Part shown: in pieces, positions 26,334-35,576 of the stretch
Layout: each line of letters begins with the position of its first letter
Position numbering within the stretch: the stretch's first letter is position 1
NCBI RefSeq assembly: GCF_900111905.1
Contig: NZ_FOKM01000011.1
Coordinates: 62,001-126,000 of the forward strand
Direction of reading: 5' to 3'
Source of the DNA: Rhizobium sp. NFR07
GTDB lineage: Bacteria > Pseudomonadota > Alphaproteobacteria > Rhizobiales > Rhizobiaceae
Length of the DNA: 64,000 bases
Translations under genes and position numbers: made by a program
The notes under the pieces: generated by a model
Seen by the model: the letters and a program-made list of their open reading frames with translations, nothing else
Database searches by the model: none
Told to the model about the DNA's origin: nothing

Positions 26334-26723
26334 TTACGGATTAGCCTTCATATAGGCGATCACGTCATCAATCTCCGACTGGAACCACAGGCCCCAGAAA
26401 CGCATGCTCGTACCGGGCACCTTCTTTTTCGGGCTCGCCAGGAACTCGGCAAGACTTGCCTCATCCCACACCAGCCCGTCCGCTCCGGCTTTCGTCATGG
26501 ATTGCGAGTAGCGAAAGTCGGCGACGCTTCCCGCCGGCCGGCCAACCACACCCTTGAGATGCGGCCCCATCTTGTTCACATCACTATCGATCGCATGACA
26601 GGCGGCGCAGGTGGCGAAGACGCGCTCGCCGTGATCGAGGTCAGCGCCGGTGGCGTCCGAGAGCCCGTAACCGGACAGCAGGAATAGCAAGAGCAGGGCA
26701 AGGTGAGGGGAGCGATAAGACAT
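26334..26723 (-). CDS. Periplasmic c-type cytochrome
   Basis: A 129-residue exported monohaem cytochrome c. A signal peptide (about residues 1-26) is followed by the haem-binding motif CAACH (residues 39-43) and the distal methionine ligand in PGTSMRFWG. The pattern FATCAACHAIDSDVNKMGPHLKGVVGR matches small cytochrome c2-like electron carriers (only part shown here as family landmarks). Its partners cannot be named from context; it lies between a BA14K gene and tRNA-Pro. Confidence 0.9.
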   Translation of the reverse strand: MSYRSPHLALLLLFLLSGYGLSDATGADLDHGERVFATCAACHAIDSDVNKMGPHLKGVVGRPAGSVADFRYSQSMTKAGADGLVWDEASLAEFLASPKKKVPGTSMRFWGLWFQSEIDDVIAYMKANP

Positions 26724-26809
26724 CAGGTTTTTCGTGCGCTGTTAAAATACATGCGCTGAAAGCGCATCTTTGCGCTGCAAACGATATTACGAAGTCAAAG
26801 GGGATTTAT

Positions 26810-26886
<77 letters not shown>

Positions 26887-27143
26887 ACCTGCTGCGAGAG
26901 CATGATTTCACTATTATTTTCGTCCTCTCTGCGCAAGCCCCAAAATCCAAGCTCGGGAAGAAAAGGCAATGGAAGGATCGATTGGTCGCATTTAGCCCCG
27001 CAATCAAGCGGATTATGTGATGCTCTTTCCGCTCCCCCTGGCTGCAGCGTACAAAAAGCCCGCCATCTGAACCTGCCTCATCGGTTTTTCGATGCTGGCA
27101 GGCTCTGGTGGCGGGCGTCTTCGATGCCGATGTCTGCCCTATA

Positions 27144-27476
27144 TCAGATGATCGGGCAGCCGCGTCGGTTGGCGAATGTTATCCGGTCCGGCCCGCGACG
27201 GGTCATGCCTTCCACAGTCACGCTGCGCGAAGTGACACGAACGACCTCGGGGCGACGAAGTCCTTCGTCGCGTGCGGCTGCTCGGGCCTCGCCGGGGCTG
27301 CAGCCGCGGTCGCGCATCCGGTCGTAGTCGCGGTCGCGATCACGCACGACCGGCCGGATACCATCCGGGCCGATCTGGAGTTGAACGTCCTGGGCTGCGG
27401 CGGGCATGACAAATGTTGTCGCTGCTATGACCGAAAGCGTAGCCATTGTGGTGGCTTTTGATGCGAATCGAAACAT
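27144..27476 (-). CDS. Secreted hypothetical protein
   Basis: A 110-residue protein with a signal peptide (residues 1-28, ending PAAA) and a mature part rich in Arg and Asp (VVRDRDRDYDRMRDRG) with two cysteines. I recognise it only as a type common in Rhizobiaceae, with no known role. The start ATG at 27476 has an excellent GGAGGAGAT ribosome binding site; a longer frame to 27527 lacks this support. It is transcribed toward the tRNA-Pro gene. Confidence 0.7.
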   Translation of the reverse strand: MFRFASKATTMATLSVIAATTFVMPAAAQDVQLQIGPDGIRPVVRDRDRDYDRMRDRGCSPGEARAAARDEGLRRPEVVRVTSRSVTVEGMTRRGPDRITFANRRGCPII

Positions 27477-27642
27477 ATCTCCTCCTTCGGAGCCGGCTTT
27501 TGTTTCCGGCGCCAAGAATAAATTCACGTAGATCTAACGGGAATATGGGAAGAATGTTCCTCGCATGAGGAAGGGTACATAAATATCGAAGTCATAATCG
27601 TGATTATGACTGAAGATCATATTGTTCGTTATTCAGAAAAGC

Positions 27643-27831
27643 TCAGCGAAATCGCGGTGCGCGACTTGCATTCATGAGCAACTCTTGCTGACTTGCAAAC
27701 GGGCCGAGGAGTTTCAGGAGTCGGGACTCTTCTTCAGAATCGAGCCTGTATCTCTTGGCGAATTCGGCCACGCTCCAGACCTTTTTCAGGCCTTTGTCGT
27801 CAATGTCCGTTATATTCAGATGCGACGTCAT
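27643..27831 (-). CDS. Small hypothetical protein (62 residues)
   Basis: A small soluble protein containing KVWSVAEFAKRYRLDSEEES and ending ASRAPRFR, with a good GAGGGGA ribosome binding site six bases before ATG 27831. Proteins of this length and pattern recur in Rhizobiaceae genomes as far as I recall; the central part looks like a short helix-turn-helix-like or DNA-binding fold but this is not sure. It lies in a run of four small minus-strand genes. Confidence 0.65.
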   Translation of the reverse strand: MTSHLNITDIDDKGLKKVWSVAEFAKRYRLDSEEESRLLKLLGPFASQQELLMNASRAPRFR

Positions 27832-27922
27832 GTGTATCCCCTCATTACGCCAACAGAAAAATTTCGGTTGTTTTTAGTAGTATTGCGTCTTTGACGTTAA
27901 AATTTCCATGCACTTAAGGTGC

Positions 27923-28072
27923 TCATTCTTCTTGGACTTTGACACCGTCCTGCCCGATGCTGATCGAAACGCCTTCTGGCTTCGTTTCTTCGCGGTAGGC
28001 GTAAATGCTGAAGCCCGCGATCACGACGATAAGCGCGCCGATGATGAGGTAGAGGCTATTAGAACGAGCCAT
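27923..28072 (-). CDS. Small single-pass membrane protein
   Basis: A 49-residue protein with one N-terminal membrane helix (LYLIIGALIVVIAGFSIYAY) and a short polar tail with VSISIGQDGVKVQ. GGGAA lies seven to eight bases before ATG 28072; a longer frame to 28135 would add a basic leader without a ribosome binding site. No family known to me beyond rhizobial hypothetical proteins. Confidence 0.6.
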   Translation of the reverse strand: MARSNSLYLIIGALIVVIAGFSIYAYREETKPEGVSISIGQDGVKVQEE

Positions 28073-28144
28073 GCGTATTCCCACTGTTGATTTGCGGCGA
28101 GAGAATGCTTGAAAACTCAAAAGGTTCCCGCACAAACGAGAATT

Positions 28145-28432
28145 TTAATCGTCGTTCGTGGAGTTAAGGTTTTGCGGCCTGATCCCTTCATCGGGTGAGC
28201 CTTGAAGCCTGACGCCGGCGCCCGAGGCGTCCTGCTGGCCAGCAGCCACGAAGACTACGCCTTTTGATTCGAACAGGCGCTTCAGCCGCTCGCCGACATC
28301 AGGGTCGGGCAAGCCGGCACCCGCTTCCGCCGCACGAATGGCGTCGGGGCTTAATCCGGACGTTCCGGCGAGGTCTTCCACTGTGATGTCTATGAGGGCG
28401 CGGGCGGCGCGAAGCTGTGCTGTCGTGATCAT
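28145..28432 (-). CDS. Small helix-turn-helix (XRE-like) regulator
   Basis: A 95-residue protein whose first 65 residues form a Cro/XRE-type helix-turn-helix (AQLRAARALIDITVEDLA then GLSPDAIRAAEAG) followed by a short tail containing GVVFVAAGQQDASG. This pattern of a transcriptional regulator with a C-terminal GVEF-like strand is frequent in Rhizobiales. Its targets are unknown. It lies 51 bp downstream of the polysaccharide polymerase gene on the same strand. Confidence 0.75.
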   Translation of the reverse strand: MITTAQLRAARALIDITVEDLAGTSGLSPDAIRAAEAGAGLPDPDVGERLKRLFESKGVVFVAAGQQDASGAGVRLQGSPDEGIRPQNLNSTNDD

Positions 28433-28483
28433 CAGGATGATCTGGAGTGGCGCCCGATGATGTCAAGCCAGCGGATGCCTGCG

Positions 28484-29722
28484 TCAGGTGCGGGATCGCT
28501 GTCGTCGCATATGCCGGTGTTCGAGCGCGAAACAGCCCCACATCACGCCGAGCAGCAGATAGAAGTGCCGCCAGTGGTCGGTGTCGATGACGTTGCCGAT
28601 CAGCGCATGGCCGACGATCATGACCCAGGCGATCATCAGATAGGGCTGCCAGGGGCGTTCTCGTAGCAGATAGCGCAGACCAAGGCAGATCGTCGACCAG
28701 ATCATGATCTGGTAGGTCACTGCACCCAGCCAGCCGTATGTGGTCAGCGATTTCAGCCAGATATTGTGCTCGTCCTCGCCGAAGATCTTGCCGAAGGCCA
28801 TCGGTCCCATGCCGAGCGGACGTTCCAATGCCATGAGGAAGCCGATCTTGTGGCGCTCGAAGCGGCCAAGTCGTGCCCCGTCATATTCCTGCACCAACTT
28901 GGCCCGGTTCATAAAGAGGTCGGAGATCTGAGGGACCTGCAGGGCGATCGCGAGCGCAAGGACGAGGATCAGTCCCGCGACGATCGAAATGGTCAGGATC
29001 TTCAGGCGGAATGCGGTGGTCCGCTCCTTGAGCAGCATGACGATGACAAGCGCGATGCCGCCGAACAGGAGCAGGCCCCAGGCTGCGCGCGAGAAGGACA
29101 GGAAGACGCCGAGGACCAGAACGAGAATGCCGCCGATCAGGAGCGGCGCGGTCATGATGCGGCCCGTCAGCAGGCGGTAGAGCAGGTAGAGGATGGGGGC
29201 GACGAGATAGGGGCCAAATACGTTCGGATCCTGGAAGGCACCCATGGCGCGGTCATAGCGGGTGAAGACATGCGCGCCGGGAAAGGCGTTCAGATAGCCG
29301 AGAATGCCGAGCATCGCGGTGATCAGCGCGGCGACGATCCACGCCTTGAAGATGAGGTCCAGGCGCTTCGGGTCGTCCTCGATGATCGCGGCATAAAAGA
29401 CCGAGCTCAGCGCCAGGAAGGTGGAGACGGCGAAATACATTGGCGCGCCGCTCATGTCCGCCATCACGGTCATGGAAAACAGGCCGCCGATATTGAAGAC
29501 GAGCAGCAGTACGAGAATAGCGCAGACGGTGCGGGAGATGCGCAGGCCGAGCAGGAACCAGATCGCGATCTGGATGACCATGATCAGTTCGTAGGGCGCG
29601 GGCTCCGAAATCACGAAACCGGACAAAAACACGCCGAACGCGATCAGCGCCGACCCGAGTAGCCTGAAGAGGGCGGTTGTCGATGGGCGTTGTGCCCGGT
29701 CTTGGGTGGTCGTTACGGTCAA
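28484..29722 (-). CDS. O-antigen ligase/polymerase family membrane protein
   Basis: A 412-residue protein with about ten membrane helices and a periplasmic loop typical of the Wzy/WaaL (O-antigen ligase) family, which polymerises or ligates polysaccharide repeat units in the periplasm. The segment RYDRAMGAFQDPNVFGPYL and the later EDEHNIWLK with Asn/His are characteristic of ExoQ-like proteins. It overlaps the sugar-transferase gene by four bases (ATGA). As part of this cluster it likely polymerises the exopolysaccharide made by its neighbours. Confidence 0.85.
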   Translation of the reverse strand: MTVTTTQDRAQRPSTTALFRLLGSALIAFGVFLSGFVISEPAPYELIMVIQIAIWFLLGLRISRTVCAILVLLLVFNIGGLFSMTVMADMSGAPMYFAVSTFLALSSVFYAAIIEDDPKRLDLIFKAWIVAALITAMLGILGYLNAFPGAHVFTRYDRAMGAFQDPNVFGPYLVAPILYLLYRLLTGRIMTAPLLIGGILVLVLGVFLSFSRAAWGLLLFGGIALVIVMLLKERTTAFRLKILTISIVAGLILVLALAIALQVPQISDLFMNRAKLVQEYDGARLGRFERHKIGFLMALERPLGMGPMAFGKIFGEDEHNIWLKSLTTYGWLGAVTYQIMIWSTICLGLRYLLRERPWQPYLMIAWVMIVGHALIGNVIDTDHWRHFYLLLGVMWGCFALEHRHMRRQRSRT

Positions 29723-31266
29723 TAGGCGTTGTCCGTGTTCAACAGCCGGATTGGTGTCAGGAACAGGATCTTCAGATCAAACAGCAATGACCATGTCTCG
29801 ATATAGTCGAGGTCGTACTGGGTGCGGGCGCGGATCTTGTCGTCGGAATCGAGCTCGCCGCGCAACCCGTTGATCTGCGCCCAGCCGGTCACGCCGGGCT
29901 TCACCCGGTGGCGGGCGAAATAGCTCTCGACCACATCAACATACTTGCGTTCGCCGGTCTGGGCGTGGACGGCATGCGGGCGAGGGCCGACGAGTGACAG
30001 CTCGCCCTTCAGGACGTTAAAGAGCTGCGGTAGCTCGTCGATCGAGGACTTGCGCAGGAAGCGGCCAACCGGCGTGACGCGCGGGTCGCCTTTTGTCACC
30101 GCCTTGACCGCCGTCTGGTCACTCATGTTCGTGTACATCGAACGGAACTTCAGAACCTCGATGGTCTCGTTGTTAAAGCCGTGGCGCTTCTGGCGGAACA
30201 GGACAGGCCCCGATGAGGTGAATTTCACGGCCGCCGCCGCAGCCAGCATGATGGGCCAGAGCAGGGCGATGGAGATAAGCGTAAAGGTGATGTCGAAAGC
30301 CCGTTTGGCGACGGAATCCCAGTCGCGGATTGGCTTGTCGAAGATGTCAAACATCGGCACTGCGCCGACATGGGAATAGGAACGCGGCCGGAAGCGCAGG
30401 CGGTGTGCGTGGGCTGCAAGGCGGATGTCGACCGGGAGGACCCATAGCTTGCGCAGGAGCTGTAGGATGCGCGCCTCGGCCGTCGGGGGAAGCGCGATGA
30501 TCAGCATGTCGATGCGCGCCAGCCGGGCGAATTCCACCAGTTCGGCAAAAGTGCCGAGCTTCGGGTAACCGGCGACCACGGTCGGCGAGCGGTCATGGCC
30601 GCGGTCGTCGAAGATGCCGCAGATGCGGATGTCGTTGTCCGGCTGTTCTTCCAGGCGCCGGATGAAAAGCTTGGCCGGCTCGCCGCCGCCGACGATGACG
30701 GCGCGTCGCTCCATCACGCCGTTGCGTGCCCAGTTGCGGATCGCAAATGCCGTGAGAAGCCGTTCGGCCAGGAGATAGACGGCGCCGATCACGAACCACA
30801 AGAGCGCGCCGACGATGCTCGGCGGAACGCCTTCAGAGAGGCTGAGGCCGGCGAGCATGAGCCCGAAGCCGACGAACCATGCGCCAAGCACGCGTGCCGC
30901 TGTGCGCCTCGCAGCCCGGATCGATGGGATCTGGTAGGCATCGACGACCTGAAGCAGGAGCACCGTCAACGCGGAGCCAGCGGCAACCACCGCGAAACGG
31001 GCGGCGAACATGCCCTCGGGATGGGGCGACAGAAAGTAACCGGCAATCAGGCCGATGATCAGCAGGGACAGGAGTTCGAACAACCGGAACTGGCCGATCA
31101 GCATGGATGGAGAATAGTTGCTGTCGCTGAACTGTGCCGCGATCTGCTTCGCCAGAGGGTTGAGCTCGGTCGACGTCTGGACGTCTTCCCCTCGGGCCCG
31201 GATTTCGGAGACCTTTCGACGCAGCGATTCGAGATCGAGATCTTCGGGATTGCGTTGCTGGTTCAT
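29719..31266 (-). CDS. Undecaprenyl-phosphate sugar phosphotransferase (WcaJ/ExoY type)
   Basis: A 515-residue initiating enzyme that loads the first sugar phosphate on undecaprenyl phosphate. It has an N-terminal four-helix membrane part (about 55-175), a Rossmann-like CoA-binding-3 domain (VIVGGGEPAKLFIRRL near 191) and a C-terminal bacterial sugar transferase domain with KFRSMY, RKSSIDELPQ and LVGPRPH. This full architecture is that of WcaJ/CpsE and the Agrobacterium initiating transferase of unipolar polysaccharide. It overlaps the polymerase gene. Which sugar is loaded (glucose or galactose) is not readable. Confidence 0.92.
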   Translation of the reverse strand: MNQQRNPEDLDLESLRRKVSEIRARGEDVQTSTELNPLAKQIAAQFSDSNYSPSMLIGQFRLFELLSLLIIGLIAGYFLSPHPEGMFAARFAVVAAGSALTVLLLQVVDAYQIPSIRAARRTAARVLGAWFVGFGLMLAGLSLSEGVPPSIVGALLWFVIGAVYLLAERLLTAFAIRNWARNGVMERRAVIVGGGEPAKLFIRRLEEQPDNDIRICGIFDDRGHDRSPTVVAGYPKLGTFAELVEFARLARIDMLIIALPPTAEARILQLLRKLWVLPVDIRLAAHAHRLRFRPRSYSHVGAVPMFDIFDKPIRDWDSVAKRAFDITFTLISIALLWPIMLAAAAAVKFTSSGPVLFRQKRHGFNNETIEVLKFRSMYTNMSDQTAVKAVTKGDPRVTPVGRFLRKSSIDELPQLFNVLKGELSLVGPRPHAVHAQTGERKYVDVVESYFARHRVKPGVTGWAQINGLRGELDSDDKIRARTQYDLDYIETWSLLFDLKILFLTPIRLLNTDNAY

Positions 31267-31361
31267 CCATCGGCCCCTTGTTCCTCCCGTCGAAGCCGGG
31301 AAGGCAATGGTTTTCCCATAACAAATAGATGCTAAGGAAGCCTTTAGCGAGCCCTAATCGG

Positions 31362-32498
31362 CTAGCGCAGGAGCAGGCTTTCGTAGAGTTTCAGCATGTC
31401 CTGCGCCATGACCGGTGCCGAGAAGACGGCCTTGAAATTCGCCGGATCGGGCATCACGCGCTCGTGCCAGTCCGGCTCTGTCGCTTCCGCCGTCATGATG
31501 CGGGCAAGATCCTTCGCGTCGCCGGGCACGGCAAGTGCCTCGCTGCTTTCGCCTAGAACTTCCGGAATGCCGCCGACGCGCGAGGCGATGACCGACTTGT
31601 CGGCAGCCAGCGCTTCCAGAACGATATAGGGCATAGCCTCGGCCCGCGAAGGGACGACAACGGCTCTGGCCAGAGCAAAAGCCTTGCGTGCCGGCATGGC
31701 CGGCATCATTCTGACCCGGCGGCCGAGGCCGAATTGGGAGAGCATCTGGTGATAGCGTCCGGCATCCGGCCCGTCACCGACCATCAGGGCCGACAGCGGT
31801 CGGCCGATCTGCCGTTCGGTGCGCGCAAACGCGTCGATGAAGACGTCGGGACCTTTGAGATCCCGCATCATGCCGATATAGAGAAAATCCGCGGCGTCTG
31901 GTGCGGTTTCCACGGGCACGAATTCTGCCTCGTTGATGCCGTTATAGATGACCTGGGTCCGCTTCTTCGGCGTGCCGACCTTCGCCGAGAATGTCCGTCT
32001 CTCGTAATCGCAGACAAAGACGGTCGCGTCGGCGAACCGCTCCTGCAGGCGTTCCAGCCGCAGCACCGCCTGGCCGGAGATCGACGCGCGCGAGAAGTGC
32101 AGGCTGCCTCCGTGGGGGGAATAGACGCGGGCGACGCGAGACTTACCAACCCGCAACACTGAGCCGATCATCCGGGCCACCGCGCCGCCCTTGGCGCCGT
32201 GGCCGTGCAGAATATCCGGCCGCAAACTCTTGATATGCTGGTAGCTCTGATAGAGAGCCGCCATGTCTGTGGGCGAAATTGCCCGGCGCAAAGGCAGCCG
32301 CGTCAGCCCGAGGCTGAGCTGCGGCCGAATGCTGTCGAAAAGTGCATCTTCATAGGCGCCGCCCGTCGAGCTGTCGCAGAGAATTCCAACGTCGTGTCCC
32401 GCCGCCCGGTGCTCCTCCACCAGATCCCGCACATGCCTGAAGATCCCTCCCACCGGAGAGCGAAAGCAATGCAGGATACGCAGGGGAGCGGCCGCCAT
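31362..32498 (-). CDS. Glycosyltransferase family 4
   Basis: A 378-residue cytoplasmic GT-B glycosyltransferase. The N-terminal domain has the acceptor-side glycine loop SPVGGIFRHVRDL and the C-terminal domain the donor-binding PSRAEAMPYIVLEALA (family GT4 EX7E). It lies between the export lipoprotein gene (6 bp) and the initiating transferase in a minus-strand group, so it is expected to add a later sugar to the same lipid-linked unit. Donor and linkage are unknown. Confidence 0.9.
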   Translation of the reverse strand: MAAAPLRILHCFRSPVGGIFRHVRDLVEEHRAAGHDVGILCDSSTGGAYEDALFDSIRPQLSLGLTRLPLRRAISPTDMAALYQSYQHIKSLRPDILHGHGAKGGAVARMIGSVLRVGKSRVARVYSPHGGSLHFSRASISGQAVLRLERLQERFADATVFVCDYERRTFSAKVGTPKKRTQVIYNGINEAEFVPVETAPDAADFLYIGMMRDLKGPDVFIDAFARTERQIGRPLSALMVGDGPDAGRYHQMLSQFGLGRRVRMMPAMPARKAFALARAVVVPSRAEAMPYIVLEALAADKSVIASRVGGIPEVLGESSEALAVPGDAKDLARIMTAEATEPDWHERVMPDPANFKAVFSAPVMAQDMLKLYESLLLR

Positions 32499-32504
32499 CG
32501 ATGA

Positions 32505-33080
32505 TCAGAACAGGCGCTCGCGGACGTAGATCGTATCGCCAGCAAGCACCGCCGCCGTCACGCCGGTCCGCCCGGTGATGACGCGGCCGTTGATCTTGCG
32601 GGTCACGTCGACGTCCTGCTGGTTGCCGCGGGATGTGAAGCCGCCGGCGATCGCCACCGCGTTCTGCGCCGTCATGCCCGGGACATAGGAATACTGACCC
32701 GGCCTGCCGACTTCGCCCATGACGAAGACGGGGCGGTAGCGGTCGATCTCGATGCTGACATCCGGATCGCGCAGATAGCCCTGCTTCAGGCGGCTGGCGA
32801 TCGTGCCTTCGAGCGCTGGCAGCGTCTGGCCGCGGGCAGTGACCTGACCGACGAGCGGGAAGGAAACGTAGCCCGCCTGGTCGACTGTATAGGTGTTGCT
32901 GAGGCCCGGCTGTTCGAATACCGTGACGCGGAGGCGATCGCCGCTGTCGAGCCTGTAGGGCTGGACGGCCGCCTCATCGAAGCTCTTGGAGGCGGGCGCA
33001 TGCGCCGCGCATCCGCTCAGCAAGGCGACGGCGGTCGCAAGGGCGAGCCCCAGGACTTTGTTGGATCGGGCGAAGACCAT
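32505..33080 (-). CDS. Polysaccharide export outer-membrane lipoprotein (Wza family)
   Basis: A 191-residue lipoprotein with lipobox LLSGC (Cys24) and the polysaccharide export domain (YRLDSGDRLRVTVFEQPGLS) followed by SLBB repeats (VFVMGEVGRPGQYSYVPGMT). It would form the outer-membrane part of the export channel. It is shorter than E. coli Wza, like rhizobial export proteins. It is divergent from the chain-length protein gene, with 159 bp between the starts. Confidence 0.92.
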   Translation of the reverse strand: MVFARSNKVLGLALATAVALLSGCAAHAPASKSFDEAAVQPYRLDSGDRLRVTVFEQPGLSNTYTVDQAGYVSFPLVGQVTARGQTLPALEGTIASRLKQGYLRDPDVSIEIDRYRPVFVMGEVGRPGQYSYVPGMTAQNAVAIAGGFTSRGNQQDVDVTRKINGRVITGRTGVTAAVLAGDTIYVRERLF

Positions 33081-33239
33081 TTCGCTGCAGGCTCCGGCTG
33101 TTCATACCATTCGGCTGCATTATCGTTCGGTTAGGGTTAATAGCCGGTAAAAATCAGCTAGTGCTAAAACTGGACGGACATTAACCGGAGAGTTACTACG
33201 GTCCTTTACGTTTCTCTTGATTAAGGTGCGGAGTTCGTC

Positions 33240-35546
33240 ATGTCAGGCGTAAACGGCAATCATCAGGACGTGGATATCGATCTTGGCCGCGTGATCGCAG
33301 CGGTCTGGGAGCGCAAGGGACGCATCCTGGCCATCACCGCCCTGGCTGCGGTGGCAGCTCTCGTTTCCACCAGCATGATGAAATCCAGCTATCGGGCGGA
33401 AACCCGCCTGCTGATCGAATCGCGCTCCCCCAATCTCAACGGCGGTGATCCGGCTGCGGCAGCCAACGATCCGGTTCTGGATTCCCTCAACATCACCAGC
33501 CAGGCGCAGCTATTGCAGTCGACGGATCTGATCAGGCAGGTCGCGCGTGACCTGAAGCTGTCGCAGTATCCGGAATTCGACCCCGCCGGGCAATCGTTGT
33601 TCCCGGATCTCCTCGTGATGCTGGGCCTCAAGCTCGATCCGATGGCACTCGATCCAGAAGACCGGGTAATTAAGGAGTTCCGCGACAAGCTCAATGTCTA
33701 CGCGGTGGAGAATTCTCGCGTTATCGCCATCGAGTTCTCCTCGCATAATCCGCAGCTTGCCGCGTCCATTCCGAACAGGATGGCCGCGGTTTATCTTCAG
33801 CTCCAGAGTGGCGCCAAGCTCGACAATCATTCCGAAACTGCCAAGTGGCTGGAGCCGGAGATCGCCAATCTCACGCAGCGGGTCAAGGAAGCCGAGACCA
33901 AGGTTGCGGAATACAGGACGCAAAACGGTCTTTTCCAGACGACGGAGACGAACAGCTTCTCCACCCAGCAACTCAACGATATCTCGGCCGAACTTGCACG
34001 CGTGCGCGGCGAACGGGCGAATGCGGAGGCGAGGGCGGAAAATGTCAGGACGGCGCTCGAGGCCGGACGGGATTCCGATACCCTTGCGGATGTGGTCAGC
34101 TCTCAGGTCATCCAGCGCCTAAAGGAAGCCGAGGCCAACCTGCAGGCGCAGATCTCCGACCAGTCCGTCGTGCTGCTCAACAATCATCCGCGACTGCGCG
34201 GATTGAGGGCGCAGCTTTCCGGCATTCGCCAGCAGATCGATACCGAGACCCGCAAGATTCTCGGCAGCCTCGACAGCGAGGCGGAAGTCTCGCGACTGCG
34301 GGAACGCCAGCTGATGGCACAGCTCAATAACCTTAAGGCCGATTCCGCCAAGGCCGGCGAAGAGGAAGTCGGCCTGCGCGCGCTCGAGCGCGAAGCCGCC
34401 GCCCAGCGCCAGCTCCTGGAAACATATCTCGCCCGCTACCGCGAAGCGACGTCGAGGTTGGACAGCAACGCGACGCCCGCAGACGCCCGCGTCGTGTCGC
34501 AGGCCGTCGAGCCCGCCGAGCCTTATTTCCCGAAAATCATCCCGATCGTCATCGTCGTGACGCTGGCGACCCTGATCGTCAGCTGCCTTGCAGTGATGAT
34601 CTCCGAACTCTTCAGCGGACGGGCCCTGCGTCCCGTTAATCGTGATCCTTCGGATGAGGTGGAGGAGGTCGAATCGCACAAGGTGGAGCGCGTGAGTGTC
34701 GCAAAGCCTCTCGCAGCACCGGTCGCCGCGGAAGTGACGGCGCCGCCCCAACCTCAGCCACGACCGGAGCCCCGGTCCGAGCCGGAACAAAAGCCCGCGC
34801 CCCAATCCGTCGCGGCACCGGTGGAGGAGCCGAGGCTGGAGCGCGAGGCTGTTGTCCAGCAGACGCCGGTCGTGACGCAGAACGTAGCCGCACCGGCACA
34901 TGTCCCCTCGGGGGGCATCGAAACGCCGGACAATGCCGACGCCCCCGACCAGGGCTTTACCATCGCATCTGTCGTGCGCCATCTCCAGCGCTATGACGTG
35001 CCTGTCGCCACGGCTGTATCGCCGGGCGGCGATGAAGGCTCGACGGCGACCGTCATGCTTGCCCGTGCCGCGGCCGAGGCCGGACGAACCGTGGTTCTGG
35101 TCGACCTGACCGGCTCCGCCTGCCCGACGCGCCTGATGGCCGAGAACGACAGGCTTTTGGGCATTACGGACCTGCTCAGCGGTGAGAGCGCCTTCGGCGA
35201 TGCCATTCATCCGGATCGGCTGTCCGATGCCCACATCATCCCGCAGGGCATCTCGGATCCGGTAAAGGCTATGCGCGGCGTCGATCGCCTGACGATGATC
35301 GTTGACGCTCTGTCAGATGCCTATGATCTCGTGCTGATCGAATGTGGGCCGGCCGAGACGGGCGGGCTGTCGCGCCTGGTCCGCAGCGACCGGACAGAGG
35401 TCATCCTCTCCGTGCCCGGGTTCAGCGAAACGGATATCACCAGGCTTGTCCTGGACTATGCCGAAGCCGGTTTCCGCAATCTCCTCGTCATGTCGGAGCA
35501 GGACGACCGGCATCATCCGCCGTCGCGCAATCGCACCGCAGCCTAA
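33240..35546 (+). CDS. Chain-length/export protein of the Wzc/GumC family with a degenerate ATPase domain
   Basis: A 768-residue inner-membrane polysaccharide co-polymerase. Two membrane helices (about 30-47 and 436-457) frame a large periplasmic Wzz/GumC domain with coiled coils. A Pro/Glu-rich cytoplasmic linker leads to a CpsD/MinD-like domain near residue 580. Here the Walker A loop reads GGDEGSTAT, with the essential lysine lost; the second motif VVLVDLTG keeps Asp, and Walker B reads LVLIECG. There is no tyrosine-rich tail. It is probably not an active tyrosine kinase. It lies opposite the export lipoprotein gene. Confidence 0.88.
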   Translation: MSGVNGNHQDVDIDLGRVIAAVWERKGRILAITALAAVAALVSTSMMKSSYRAETRLLIESRSPNLNGGDPAAAANDPVLDSLNITSQAQLLQSTDLIRQVARDLKLSQYPEFDPAGQSLFPDLLVMLGLKLDPMALDPEDRVIKEFRDKLNVYAVENSRVIAIEFSSHNPQLAASIPNRMAAVYLQLQSGAKLDNHSETAKWLEPEIANLTQRVKEAETKVAEYRTQNGLFQTTETNSFSTQQLNDISAELARVRGERANAEARAENVRTALEAGRDSDTLADVVSSQVIQRLKEAEANLQAQISDQSVVLLNNHPRLRGLRAQLSGIRQQIDTETRKILGSLDSEAEVSRLRERQLMAQLNNLKADSAKAGEEEVGLRALEREAAAQRQLLETYLARYREATSRLDSNATPADARVVSQAVEPAEPYFPKIIPIVIVVTLATLIVSCLAVMISELFSGRALRPVNRDPSDEVEEVESHKVERVSVAKPLAAPVAAEVTAPPQPQPRPEPRSEPEQKPAPQSVAAPVEEPRLEREAVVQQTPVVTQNVAAPAHVPSGGIETPDNADAPDQGFTIASVVRHLQRYDVPVATAVSPGGDEGSTATVMLARAAAEAGRTVVLVDLTGSACPTRLMAENDRLLGITDLLSGESAFGDAIHPDRLSDAHIIPQGISDPVKAMRGVDRLTMIVDALSDAYDLVLIECGPAETGGLSRLVRSDRTEVILSVPGFSETDITRLVLDYAEAGFRNLLVMSEQDDRHHPPSRNRTAA

Positions 35547-35576
35547 AGCGCCGAATTGAAAGGATGAAGGTGTCGA

